Made by a program: the position numbers and the translations under genes. A stretch of DNA of 64,000 nt. Source: Mycolicibacter icosiumassiliensis. Its GTDB lineage: Bacteria > Actinomycetota > Actinomycetes > Mycobacteriales > Mycobacteriaceae. The stretch spans positions 622,313 through 686,312 of the forward strand of contig NZ_LT546166.1 of assembly GCF_900078685.2 (NCBI RefSeq), in the 5' to 3' direction. Numbering within the stretch: position 1 is the first letter of the stretch; every line of letters begins with the position of its first letter. A model generated the notes under the pieces. The model was not told where the DNA came from. It searched no databases and was given only the letters and a program-made list of their open reading frames with translations. Positions 54,746-62,036 of the stretch are shown here, in pieces.

Positions 54746-55507
54746 TCAGAAGGCGGTGTGCTCGACCCAGTTCTGCCACACCGCGGCGTCGCCGAAGATC
54801 GCGATGTCGGTGTCGGCCACCGGTACCCGGCGCATTACCGCCAAGAACAGATCGCGCGCCGAGCCACGCAGGGCCACCGAGCCTTTGCCGTGCTCATGCG
54901 ACCAGCTCACCGTGTCGGTGCCGGTCGGCCGGCCGATGGTCCACTCCCCTGCCGGCCCGAGGCCGTCATCGGTGGCGTGCAGATGGACACTCTGTCCGTC
55001 GGCCAGCGGTAACGCTTGTCCATTGCGCCCGACGAGTACGGGGATCAGATCCAGCAACTCGCCGATCCCGTCGGCGGCCAGCTCCGGCGACAGGGCGAAG
55101 TGGCCACCGAGCGCCAGCGCGGCATCGGCGCGGTGCACGGTCGCCTCGTGCAGCCGGCGACGCACCCACCATGAGGCCGGCCGGGGACCCATAAACGTCC
55201 AGGCCGGCGTGTGCGGCCCAGTGTGGGCGACCGCGTCCAACACACGCTGCGCGCCGTCGTGCAGCCAGTCGATCGCTGCGTCGGGCTCCGCGGGCGGCTT
55301 GCCGTCGACGACGTCGCGTGGGTCGAGGGGGCCGTCCATACGATCGGCGATGATTTGTGCGGCCCAACGGTTTCCGCGCCCGAAGTGCCGGAACAGTTGC
55401 GTCAGGTTCCACCCCGGGCAAGTGGGGATCGCCAACTGCGGATCGCCGGTGCGGATCAGCTCCCCGAACGCGCGCGTCTCATCGAGTAGTGCTGCGGCGT
55501 AGTCCAC
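54746..55507 (-). CDS. Maleylpyruvate isomerase-family (TIGR03083) protein
   Basis: This 253-residue protein has an N-terminal DinB-like four-helix bundle and a C-terminal domain typical of TIGR03083 proteins. Family marks are AIPTCPGWNLTQLFRHFGRGNRWA with a conserved His, RRRLHEATVHRADAALALG with two His, and a C-terminal LRGSARDLFLAVMRRVP. Such proteins probably bind a metal and mycothiol. It corresponds to Rv0332. GTG 55507 starts the conserved DYAAALLDETRAF segment. It may be in one transcript with the SnoaL-like gene and rmlA. Confidence 0.82.
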   Translation of the reverse strand: MDYAAALLDETRAFGELIRTGDPQLAIPTCPGWNLTQLFRHFGRGNRWAAQIIADRMDGPLDPRDVVDGKPPAEPDAAIDWLHDGAQRVLDAVAHTGPHTPAWTFMGPRPASWWVRRRLHEATVHRADAALALGGHFALSPELAADGIGELLDLIPVLVGRNGQALPLADGQSVHLHATDDGLGPAGEWTIGRPTGTDTVSWSHEHGKGSVALRGSARDLFLAVMRRVPVADTDIAIFGDAAVWQNWVEHTAF

Positions 55508-55512
55508 GGCCG

Positions 55513-56469
55513 TCAGGCTAGTGGATTCGGCGCCGGCTCAGAAGGGCCAGCCGCCGCCATGGCCGCCACCGCCGCCATGGCCGCCGCCGCCACCGCCGCC
55601 GCCGAGACCTCTGCATCGATCAGGTCCAGGTAGCCGCTGTCGGCAGCGTCGTCGGCAACCGCACTGTAGGCCAGCGCGTACTCGCCCATGGTGGCGTCAT
55701 AGTCGGCCTGGTAGGTATAGCCGAGCGCAACCAGGTCCGGGTCGAGCATGCCGGTCCCTGGGTCGCGCGCCCACGCCAGTGCCGACGTCGAGGAATCGAA
55801 CAGCGGCGCGTGCGCACTGGCCAGCGCCGCGCCGCGCGCCAACGCGGTCTCGGGCTCCTCGGGCACGCTCACCGGGATGGCACTGACCGCGTCCAACTCG
55901 GGCTTCACCAAGCCGACGTTGACGCCGGAACCGACCACGAACAACCCGTCGGGCCGCGACGACAGCCGGCCGACCTGGGCGGCCAGCCGGGTCAGCTCAC
56001 CCACCGCGGCTTCGTCATCGGAGGGCAGGGCAACCCGCTGCACCTCGGCGATCGAGCCGTCCGACGAGTTGACGACGGCCAGGGTCGCCCCGTCCGGCTC
56101 GATGAACATCAGCGCGGTCCGCTCGTAACCGACCGACCCGCCCACCGTCTGCGCCAGTGCGGCCGCGGCCAAGAATGCCGACACCAACATCACGTTCTCG
56201 ACCCGGTGATCGGCCAGCGCGTCACGCAGCTGGCCCGCTTGTAGCTGGTTGGCGACGGTCACCCCGGTCGAAGCCAGCCGGTAGCCGCTCTCCCGCGCAC
56301 TTTCCTGGGTGCCCAGGATGGCCGACACGACCTGGTCGGGGAACGCCATCTCGTCGGCGTCCACCTCGAATCCGTCTTCATCAACGGTCACGCCACCGGC
56401 GCGCTCCCCCTCGACGAGAACCATGCGTACCGATGGCGGTGCCATCGAGACCCCCAGAACGATGTCCAC
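55513..56469 (-). CDS. DUF7159 protein, short copy without membrane anchor
   Basis: This 318-residue protein begins MDIVLGVSMAPPSVRMVLVE and has repeated strand-turn motifs resembling an actin/Hsp70-like (ASKHA) fold: RTALMFIEPDGATLAVVNSSDGSIAEVQ and DGLFVVGSGVNVGLVKPELD. That fold comparison is my inference. The gene is a paralogue of the upstream gene and of Rv0312-type mycobacterial proteins. Unlike its neighbour it lacks a membrane helix and ends in an Ala-rich tail. The last 70 bases in another frame would give a Gly/His-rich tail ending GGGWPF, so its end may be frameshifted. It starts 67 bases after the other copy. Confidence 0.72.
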   Translation of the reverse strand: MDIVLGVSMAPPSVRMVLVEGERAGGVTVDEDGFEVDADEMAFPDQVVSAILGTQESARESGYRLASTGVTVANQLQAGQLRDALADHRVENVMLVSAFLAAAALAQTVGGSVGYERTALMFIEPDGATLAVVNSSDGSIAEVQRVALPSDDEAAVGELTRLAAQVGRLSSRPDGLFVVGSGVNVGLVKPELDAVSAIPVSVPEEPETALARGAALASAHAPLFDSSTSALAWARDPGTGMLDPDLVALGYTYQADYDATMGEYALAYSAVADDAADSGYLDLIDAEVSAAAVAAAAMAAVAAMAAAGPSEPAPNPLA

Positions 56470-56536
56470 CGCACCTCCTCCACTACGGCCGGCGAATTAT
56501 TAGCCCATCTTACGACTGGCGGAGGTGAATGCCCAC

Positions 56537-57772
56537 TCAGAAATGTAGGCCCGGCAGTGGGAACGGGAACGGAATTCCGCCGTGACCGGGGCCACCCGGG
56601 GGACCCGGGGGGCCGCCGCCGGGCCCGCCGGGCCAGCCACCGGGCCCACCGCCAGGCCCGCCTCCGGGTCCCCGGCCGGGCCCACGATGGGTGACGACAT
56701 TGGCCCGCACATCGGGATGGTGCTGATTTGCCGCCCGCATCCCCACGGCCAGCGCGATCGCCAAGCCCAGCACCCCGATAACGAACAGCGCCGCGACCCC
56801 GCCGGTGACCAGCATCGGCTTGCGTTCCCGGGGCTGGATCCCGGTACTGAAGTCCAGCATCCGGGAGTCGACGAGTTCGGGATCGTCGGCGAGATCCGGA
56901 AGCGCGCCGCCCAGAACCACGCCGCTGTCCGGAAGCGCACTGTAGGCAAGTGGTTCGTTGTCAGCGGTGACGTTGTAATCCACCTCGTCGTAGGTGACCC
57001 CGCCGGGCGCGATGTACGCGTACCCGGCACTAGCCAGTGCCGGGTCCAGTTCACCGGTGCCCGGGTCCTGCGCCCAGGCCTGCGCGCGGGTGGAGAACGA
57101 AAACAGCGGGGCGTGCGCGCTGGCCAGCGCCGCTCCGCGCGCCAGCGCCATGTCCGGTTCCTCCGGCACGCTGACCGGCAGTGCGGTGGCCTTGTCCAAC
57201 TCCGGTTTGATCATCGCCACGTTGACGCCCGAACCCACCACGAATAGGCCGTCGGGGTTCGACTCCAGCCGTTGCGCACCGGCGACCAGTTCGGTGATCT
57301 CACTGACGGCGCACTCGTCGTCGTTCGACAGCAGCTGGCGGTGAATCTCGGTGATCGAGCCGTCGTCAGAGCTGACGACGGCCAAGGTGGCGGCTTCCGG
57401 CTCGACGAACAGCAGCGCCGTCCGCGCGTACCGCGTCGCACTGCCCACCGACTGGGCCAGCGCCGCGGCGGCAAGAAACGCCGACACCAGCATCACGTTC
57501 TCGACCTTGCGGCCAGCCAGCGCCTCCCGTAGCGCGGTCGCCTCGGCCGGATTGCTCCAGGTCACGCCGGTGGAACTGAGCTCATAGCCGCCCTCGCGGG
57601 CGCCCTCGCGGGTCCCCAGGATCGCCGACACCACCCGCTCAGGAGCGGTCTGGCTGCCATCCACCACGTCGAAGTCCTCGTGCTCCACGGTGACCCCGTC
57701 GGCGTTTTCGCCTTCCACCAACACCATGCGGACCGCCGAGGGTGCTACCGAGACCCCAAGAACGATCTCCAC
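56537..57772 (-). CDS. DUF7159 membrane protein with collagen-like Gly/Pro tail
   Basis: This 411-residue protein has an N-terminal domain of about 300 residues (MEIVLGVSVAPSAVRMVLVE; FVVGSGVNVAMIKPELD; EEPDMALARGAALASAHAPL), one membrane helix (about 320-342, VTGGVAALFVIGVLGLAIAL), and an extracytoplasmic tail with GPGGGPGG and PGGPPG repeats ending PFPFPLPGLHF. The cytoplasmic domain has the look of an ASKHA ATPase, but key residues are not proven. The family is restricted to mycobacteria and relatives, and its function is unknown. GTG 57772 has GGGAGG five bases upstream. It is first in a tandem pair. Confidence 0.75.
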   Translation of the reverse strand: MEIVLGVSVAPSAVRMVLVEGENADGVTVEHEDFDVVDGSQTAPERVVSAILGTREGAREGGYELSSTGVTWSNPAEATALREALAGRKVENVMLVSAFLAAAALAQSVGSATRYARTALLFVEPEAATLAVVSSDDGSITEIHRQLLSNDDECAVSEITELVAGAQRLESNPDGLFVVGSGVNVAMIKPELDKATALPVSVPEEPDMALARGAALASAHAPLFSFSTRAQAWAQDPGTGELDPALASAGYAYIAPGGVTYDEVDYNVTADNEPLAYSALPDSGVVLGGALPDLADDPELVDSRMLDFSTGIQPRERKPMLVTGGVAALFVIGVLGLAIALAVGMRAANQHHPDVRANVVTHRGPGRGPGGGPGGGPGGWPGGPGGGPPGPPGGPGHGGIPFPFPLPGLHF

Positions 57773-57881
57773 GAAACCTCCCCTGCCACTGCTAATCGGC
57801 CAGGCATGCGGGCCGAACCCCCACCAGGGCTGGCCGATACCGGCTTCATCGCAGCCGCCAGGCGGCCGTCAGATCCGAGGG

Positions 57882-58454
57882 CTAACCGGACTTGATGAAG
57901 TTCTGGTATGAGCGGGACGGCGTCGGCCCGCGCTGGCCCTGATATTTCGACCCTACGCGCGTACTGCCGTATGGGTGCTCCGCCGGACTGGTCAATCGCA
58001 GCAGGCACAGCTGGCCGATCTTCATACCCGGCCACAACGTGATCGGCAGATTCGCCACGTTGGACAGCTCCAACGTGATGTGCCCGGAGAAGCCGGGATC
58101 GATGAAACCCGCGGTGGAGTGGGTCAGCAGGCCCAGTCGGCCCAGGCTCGACTTGCCCTCCAACCGGCCGGCCAGATCCTCCGGCAGGGTGCAGCACTCC
58201 AGCGTGGAGCCCAGGACGAACTCACCGGGGTGCAGCACGAACGGCTCGCCGGGTTTGGGTTCGACCAGCGTGGTCAGCTCGTCTTGCTGTTTTGCCGGGT
58301 CGATGTGGGTGTAGCGGGTGTTGTTGAACACCCGGAACAGGCTGTCGAGGCGGACGTCCACGCTGGACGGCTGTACCAGCGCGTCATCAAACGGGTCGAT
58401 GCCCAGCCGGCCAGCAGCGATTTCGGCCCGCAGATCGCGATCGGAGAGCAGCAC
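57882..58454 (-). CDS. dcd: dCTP deaminase Dcd
   Basis: This 190-residue trimeric enzyme acts on dCTP to supply dUTP or dUMP for thymidylate synthesis; mycobacterial forms are described as bifunctional dCTP deaminase/dUTPase. The motifs are [72 protein letters not shown] (catalytic Glu and Ser) and the C-terminal [21 protein letters not shown] 58454 gives exactly the length of Rv0321. It is divergent from the tRNA-Gly gene, as in M. tuberculosis. Confidence 0.97.
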   Translation of the reverse strand: MLLSDRDLRAEIAAGRLGIDPFDDALVQPSSVDVRLDSLFRVFNNTRYTHIDPAKQQDELTTLVEPKPGEPFVLHPGEFVLGSTLECCTLPEDLAGRLEGKSSLGRLGLLTHSTAGFIDPGFSGHITLELSNVANLPITLWPGMKIGQLCLLRLTSPAEHPYGSTRVGSKYQGQRGPTPSRSYQNFIKSG

Positions 58455-58613
58455 GGCACGAGCGTATCGCTCGGCCCCCGGCTGGGCCGGATGACCAAGC
58501 CCGTGGTGGCCACCGAATGTGCGGTTTGATTGGGTTTGCGGCCGTTCGGCCAACGATTCCGCACACTCGCGGAGCAGCCGAGCGTCCGGATGCTAGCCTT
58601 CCAAGGCACCAGT

Positions 58614-58687
58614 GCCGATGTAGTTCAATGGCAGAACATCAGCTTCCCAAGCTGAATACGCGGGTTCGATTCCCGTCATCGGCTCCA
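58614..58687 (+). tRNA. tRNA-Gly(CCC)
   Basis: The cloverleaf is complete: acceptor GCCGATG/CATCGGC, anticodon stem TCAGC/GCTGA with loop TTCCCAA (anticodon CCC), and T-arm CGGGTTCGATTCCCG. CCA is encoded after the discriminator T. It is next to dcd as in M. tuberculosis. Its 3' half is the attachment site of the element to the right. Confidence 0.95.
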
Positions 58688-58766
58688 TACATGCAGGTCA
58701 GAGAGTTTCGGAAGTTTGCCAGCAAACTCGCATCCTCGAAATACCGTACTTTCCCCGTAAATTGGT

Positions 58767-59966
58767 TCAGCCGTTCCCGTTGCTGGCCCATTGCTCCAGC
58801 ACAGCGCGGGTATCCGGCCCCGCCGTCACCCGCTGCACGTAGTGCCCTTCGGTGGTCGCCAGCTGGGCGTGCGACAGCTGTTGCTGTGCGGCCTCGACGC
58901 CGAGCCCGTCCCGAACGACGGTGGCCACAGACCGTCGGAAGCTGTGCGGCGTCACCCACCGCAGCTCTTCGTGGGGCGCGAGCGCTTCCCGCAGCGAGGA
59001 ACGGATGTTCGACAGGCTCACCAGGCCGCCGTCCCTGTTCTTCAGCACCGTGCCGTCCGGCCCTGTGACCGCGTAGAGGTCGGTGAGCACCTGGGCGCCG
59101 AACGCCGGTAGGACCACTGTGTGCGGCGGGGCGTGACCCTTGCGGGCATCCTGGCGGTGCAGCGGCTTACCGGCCACCCTCCCCGCGTCCTGCACGGTCC
59201 CGGTGACGGTGACGGTCGGCGGCTTCGCCAGAAGGTCAACATCCGGCCAGCGGATCGCCAGCACTTCCCCCGGCCGCACACCGGTGGCCGCCAGCAGCTC
59301 CACGAACGCCGGCAACATCAGGCCCCGCCGCGGCCCCGGCCCATTCCTCCCGCACCACAGCTCGACGGCCCGCCGCACCTGCTCCAACTCCATGCCTGTG
59401 AGCGCCCTGGCCGGCTTGCGTTCCGGCTTGGCGGTCTTGGTCTCCCGGATCGGGTTGTGCTTCACCACGTCGAACCGGGCAGCCATGCTGTACATGCCCG
59501 ACAAGATGATCCGCAGATAGATACCCGGCGATGACGGCAGCGCCTTCAGGTGCGCATCGGCACGGCTTGTCGTCAGCTCCACGATCCGCAGCTCCCCGAG
59601 CTGCTGGTCGCCGTGCAGCCGCCACGTGTCCCGGTACAGGGTCGCGGTCCGCTCCCCGATCCGGTCCTCCGCGATCTTCGCCGGCAACCACGCCTCGAAC
59701 AACTCCGACAAGGTGGTGGTGCGGTCAATTACCCCGGTCGGTTCCCCGGCCTCGAGTTCGACCGCGATGCGGCGCTTCAGCTCCCGCCGGGCATCCTCCG
59801 CTGACTTGCGCGACGACGCCTCACGTTCACGCAGCTTCCCACTGTGGAGACGCAAATACGTTGTGGCGTAGAAGATCTGCTGAGTCTTGCCGTTCGGGAG
59901 TTCCTCCGTGGCGGTACGGTCGGCGATCTTCCCGTGCTCACCCGGGGCCATGCGTTGTCTAGGCAT
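58767..59966 (-). CDS. int: Tyrosine recombinase integrase
   Basis: This 399-residue phage integrase has an arm-type N-terminal region (to about 75), a core-binding SAM-like domain (about 85-180, TLSELFEAWLPAKIAEDRIG) and a catalytic domain with Arg 231 (ATGVRPGEVLAIRW), His 341-Arg 344 (HSFRRS), His 366 (LSHAQL) and Tyr 376 (TEGHYVQR). All catalytic residues are intact. Its stop lies 80 bases from the tRNA-Gly 3' end, the usual position next to the attachment site. ATG 59966 overlaps the repressor gene end by eight bases. It should catalyse integration into the tRNA gene. Confidence 0.95.
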   Translation of the reverse strand: MPRQRMAPGEHGKIADRTATEELPNGKTQQIFYATTYLRLHSGKLREREASSRKSAEDARRELKRRIAVELEAGEPTGVIDRTTTLSELFEAWLPAKIAEDRIGERTATLYRDTWRLHGDQQLGELRIVELTTSRADAHLKALPSSPGIYLRIILSGMYSMAARFDVVKHNPIRETKTAKPERKPARALTGMELEQVRRAVELWCGRNGPGPRRGLMLPAFVELLAATGVRPGEVLAIRWPDVDLLAKPPTVTVTGTVQDAGRVAGKPLHRQDARKGHAPPHTVVLPAFGAQVLTDLYAVTGPDGTVLKNRDGGLVSLSNIRSSLREALAPHEELRWVTPHSFRRSVATVVRDGLGVEAAQQQLSHAQLATTEGHYVQRVTAGPDTRAVLEQWASNGNG

Positions 59967-60576
59967 CGCCCGCCTGACCAAGCGATTCGTTCCGGATCTT
60001 TATCGCCTCCTGAAACTTCTCAGCTGCCCGATTGAACGTATCGACCGCCTGCTGCATGCTGCTGGTAGCCTGCTGCCGCTCTTCAATCGCCTGGCGTAGA
60101 GCGTCATTCGCTTGCCTCGCCTGAGCTTCGATGCGCTCCAGATCCTGAGCGGTGAATCCCGCAATGGTGGCCTTATCGACAAGATCCCTTGCAGAATTGA
60201 GCTCCTCGGACTGCGTTCCGAATGTCTCATTGCGAATCCCTGAAAACCATTGTGCTGCATCGAATTGCGATGTTTTCAGCCCTGGAAGTACGTCGATCTC
60301 GTCGTCGTATCGACCTGGGAAGACGAGAGCCACCGGAGGGGTAAACAACGCGGCCGCAAGAACAAGTAGCTCGGCGAGGTCCACCTTCCCCGACCGGCTG
60401 TTGCTCTCGATCTTAGAAATCGCTGCACGCGATACGGGATAGCCGAAGTCCCTTGTCTGTTCGGACAGTTGTTGTGCGGTAAATCCGAGCGCCACCCGTT
60501 GGCCTCTGATCGCCAGGCCGACGCGCTTCGCCAACTGCTCCTGCCACGCCTTTGCGGACTCGTCAATGCTCGGCAT
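59959..60576 (-). CDS. XRE-family repressor with C-terminal coiled coil
   Basis: This 205-residue protein has an N-terminal Cro/CI-type helix-turn-helix (RVGLAIRGQRVALGFTAQQLSEQTRDFGYPVSRAAISKIES). A middle region follows (VALVFPGRYDDEIDVLPGLK), and then a long C-terminal coiled coil (about 140-200, QDLERIEAQARQANDALRQAIEERQQA) that should mediate dimers or oligomers. It is likely the lysogeny repressor of the element. ATG 60576 starts just inside the divergent operator region. It is co-transcribed with the integrase, which would keep int expressed in the lysogen. The codon usage is less GC-biased than in the host genes nearby. Confidence 0.82.
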   Translation of the reverse strand: MPSIDESAKAWQEQLAKRVGLAIRGQRVALGFTAQQLSEQTRDFGYPVSRAAISKIESNSRSGKVDLAELLVLAAALFTPPVALVFPGRYDDEIDVLPGLKTSQFDAAQWFSGIRNETFGTQSEELNSARDLVDKATIAGFTAQDLERIEAQARQANDALRQAIEERQQATSSMQQAVDTFNRAAEKFQEAIKIRNESLGQAGDA

Positions 60577-60588
60577 TGAGACAGTATC

Positions 60589-60622
60589 GCACGGACGCGT
60601 TGACGTCCGGGAGCATCCGTGC
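60589..60622. promoter_or_regulatory. Operator region between repressor and excisionase-like gene
   Basis: Nested inverted repeats are present: GCACGGA (60589-60595) with TCCGTGC (60616-60622), and inside them GGACG (60593-60597) with CGTCC (60604-60608). An outer pair GCATTG/CAATGC extends to 60573 and 60627. A TACAAT at 60641-60646 may be the rightward -10. This fits the genetic switch of the element. Confidence 0.65.
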
Positions 60623-60688
60623 AATGCTCGGCTATGTCGATACAATTCGAGTTGGATGCTTCATTCCAGAGCAAAGGAGGTGCCCCCG

Positions 60689-60913
60689 GTGACACTGACA
60701 CCGGAGCTACAGAAGGAAGTCGACCGGCTCAACAGTCGGTTGTGGCCCGTTGAGGAAGTCATGAAACGGCTGTCAGTCGGCCGGAGCATGGTGTTCGAGC
60801 TGATGGCCAACGGACAGTTGCGCAGCGTGAAAGTTGGACGCCGCCGACTGGTGTCCGAGGCGGCCATCAACGAGTACATCGCCCGAATCGACCAGGGTGG
60901 TGATGCGGCTTGA
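60689..60913 (+). CDS. Excisionase-like helix-turn-helix protein
   Basis: This 74-residue protein contains a winged helix-turn-helix of the excisionase/MerR-like type: WPVEEVMKRLSVGRSMVFELMANGQLRSVKVGRRRLVSEAAINEYIARID. This motif is the hallmark of phage excisionases and small DNA-binding proteins (the helix17 family). GTG 60689 has AAGGAGG nine bases upstream. It is the first rightward gene and is divergent from the repressor, so it probably acts as Xis or as an early regulator. Confidence 0.85.
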   Translation: MTLTPELQKEVDRLNSRLWPVEEVMKRLSVGRSMVFELMANGQLRSVKVGRRRLVSEAAINEYIARIDQGGDAA

Positions 60914-61082
60914 TCTACGCGCGCCCGCAGGAATCACATGCCGACCTCGGACTCGACCCCGAGGCGGATCAAACACCGGACATGCGTCCGAATAGCAGAA
61001 CGGCCCCCGTGAACCCGGTGTTACCAGCACCGGCGGGGACCGCTCACACCCACCAACCCTCAAAAGGAAGCAGGTAGTCCCC
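60914..61082 (+). other. Early-region spacer with imperfect hairpin
   Basis: A hairpin with CGGCCCCCG (61001-61009) and CGGGGACCG (61034-61042) as outer arms and CCGGTG/CACCGG as inner arms may attenuate transcription. An open frame from TTG 60910 to TAG 61077 (55 codons) overlaps the xis-like stop but has no recognised motif, so I do not call it as a gene. Confidence 0.4.
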
Positions 61083-61343
61083 ATGATGACAGATCACGAA
61101 CCCATCGGCTACGAGCTGACCGACGAGGCCCATGACGAACTGTGGTCCGGGCACCCCGTCGACAGCACCTATTACCCGTGCTGCAACGCAGTCGGCCGGC
61201 ATGCTCGTGGCAACCGCGTCGGACGCCGCAGGTACGTCGAGATCAACGACTATGGCCACCTGGTCCGCCTCACCCCGGCAGGCGCCCGCGAACTGGCGGA
61301 CTACCTGCTGGAAGCCGCCGACGCCGCGGAGGTGCCGTGGTGA
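61083..61343 (+). CDS. Small element-encoded protein of unknown function
   Basis: This 86-residue soluble protein has a CC pair (STYYPCCNAVGRHARGNRVG) and a helical C terminus (TPAGARELADYLLEAADAAEVPW). It begins with two Met codons (61083, 61086); AAGGAAG lies upstream. It overlaps the next gene by four bases in a GTGA. It resembles small early proteins of mycobacteriophages by size and place, but I recognise no family. Confidence 0.65.
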   Translation: MMTDHEPIGYELTDEAHDELWSGHPVDSTYYPCCNAVGRHARGNRVGRRRYVEINDYGHLVRLTPAGARELADYLLEAADAAEVPW

Positions 61344-61540
61344 GCGACAAGGACAGGGAGATGGAAAGGAATCTGCACCGGCTGCGCTGTGAGGTCAGGG
61401 ACCACCTGAACGCAAAGCCGTTCAAGAGCTGGACGCCAGAGATGCTCCAAGCGCTGCTGAGTCTGCTGCGCGTGGCGGGCGTCAAACCACAGCAGTTCGT
61501 GGGCAAGCCAAAGCTCACCGTCGTGAAGGGCGGACTCTGA
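61340..61540 (+). CDS. Small helical element-encoded protein
   Basis: This 66-residue, strongly charged protein (SDKDREMERNLHRLRCEVRD) has a predicted helix pair and a basic C terminus (VGKPKLTVVKGGL). GTG 61340 overlaps the upstream stop, and its own stop overlaps the next ATG (TGATG), so it is translated in a coupled chain. Its function is unknown. Confidence 0.65.
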   Translation: MSDKDREMERNLHRLRCEVRDHLNAKPFKSWTPEMLQALLSLLRVAGVKPQQFVGKPKLTVVKGGL

Positions 61541-61725
61541 TGGCCAGCCACGTTGCCGGAACCAACACGGTGAAGGGAGCCGGCCCCACGCGGGCCGGAC
61601 TCCCCACCGAACTGCCCGAGTGGCGTCTGGCGATGCGGTGCAGGGGCTGTGGCAGGTGGTTGACCGATCCTGCCAGCGTCCAGGCCGGTATCGGACCCCT
61701 GTGTGCATCACGGGAGATCGGATGA
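61540..61725 (+). CDS. DUF6011-like Cys-motif protein
   Basis: This 61-residue protein has a metal-type motif, MRCRGCGRWLTDPASVQAGI, followed by GPLCAS: Cys-x2-Cys and a third Cys after a Gly-x-Gly-Pro turn. This pattern occurs in small phage proteins of the DUF6011 type, which may bind zinc. It overlaps its neighbours by one base (TGATG) and four bases (ATGA). The role is unknown. Confidence 0.7.
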   Translation: MASHVAGTNTVKGAGPTRAGLPTELPEWRLAMRCRGCGRWLTDPASVQAGIGPLCASREIG

Positions 61726-62036
61726 CCAGCAGTGTCCAAGTGTCGTGGCCGGAGGTGAATCGGTTCATCACCGAGGTGATCAAGGCCGCCACCTACGCCC
61801 CGCTGCCGATCGCCGGCACCCCGGCATGGTGCGAGCTGGCCGATACCGACATGCGCAAGCTCATCGCCCTCGCCGTCGCCGGAGAGCACCACGTCCTGCG
61901 TTGCGATCTTGCCCAGGAAGCTGCCGCTGACGCATCGAAAACCATTGCCACCGCTGAGGACTGGCCCGCGATTGCCCGCCAGATCCGGGCCGGCCGCGGC
62001 GACGCATACGTTCCACGACGAAAGGAGTCCGCGTGA
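61722..62036 (+). CDS. DUF2742-like phage protein
   Basis: This 104-residue protein starts SSVQVSWPEVNRFITEVI and continues PLPIAGTPAWCELADTDMRKLIALAVAGEHHVLRCDLAQEA. This looks like the DUF2742 family known from the phiRv-type prophages of M. tuberculosis. It may be a helper for replication, given its place before the primase gene. ATG 61722 overlaps the previous stop and its own stop overlaps the primase GTG (GTGA). Confidence 0.7.
   Translation: MTSSVQVSWPEVNRFITEVIKAATYAPLPIAGTPAWCELADTDMRKLIALAVAGEHHVLRCDLAQEAAADASKTIATAEDWPAIARQIRAGRGDAYVPRRKESA

Noticed and set aside
60910..61077. A 55-codon TTG-started frame after the xis-like gene
   Set aside because: There is no ribosome site of its own, no motif, and a strong hairpin lies inside it.
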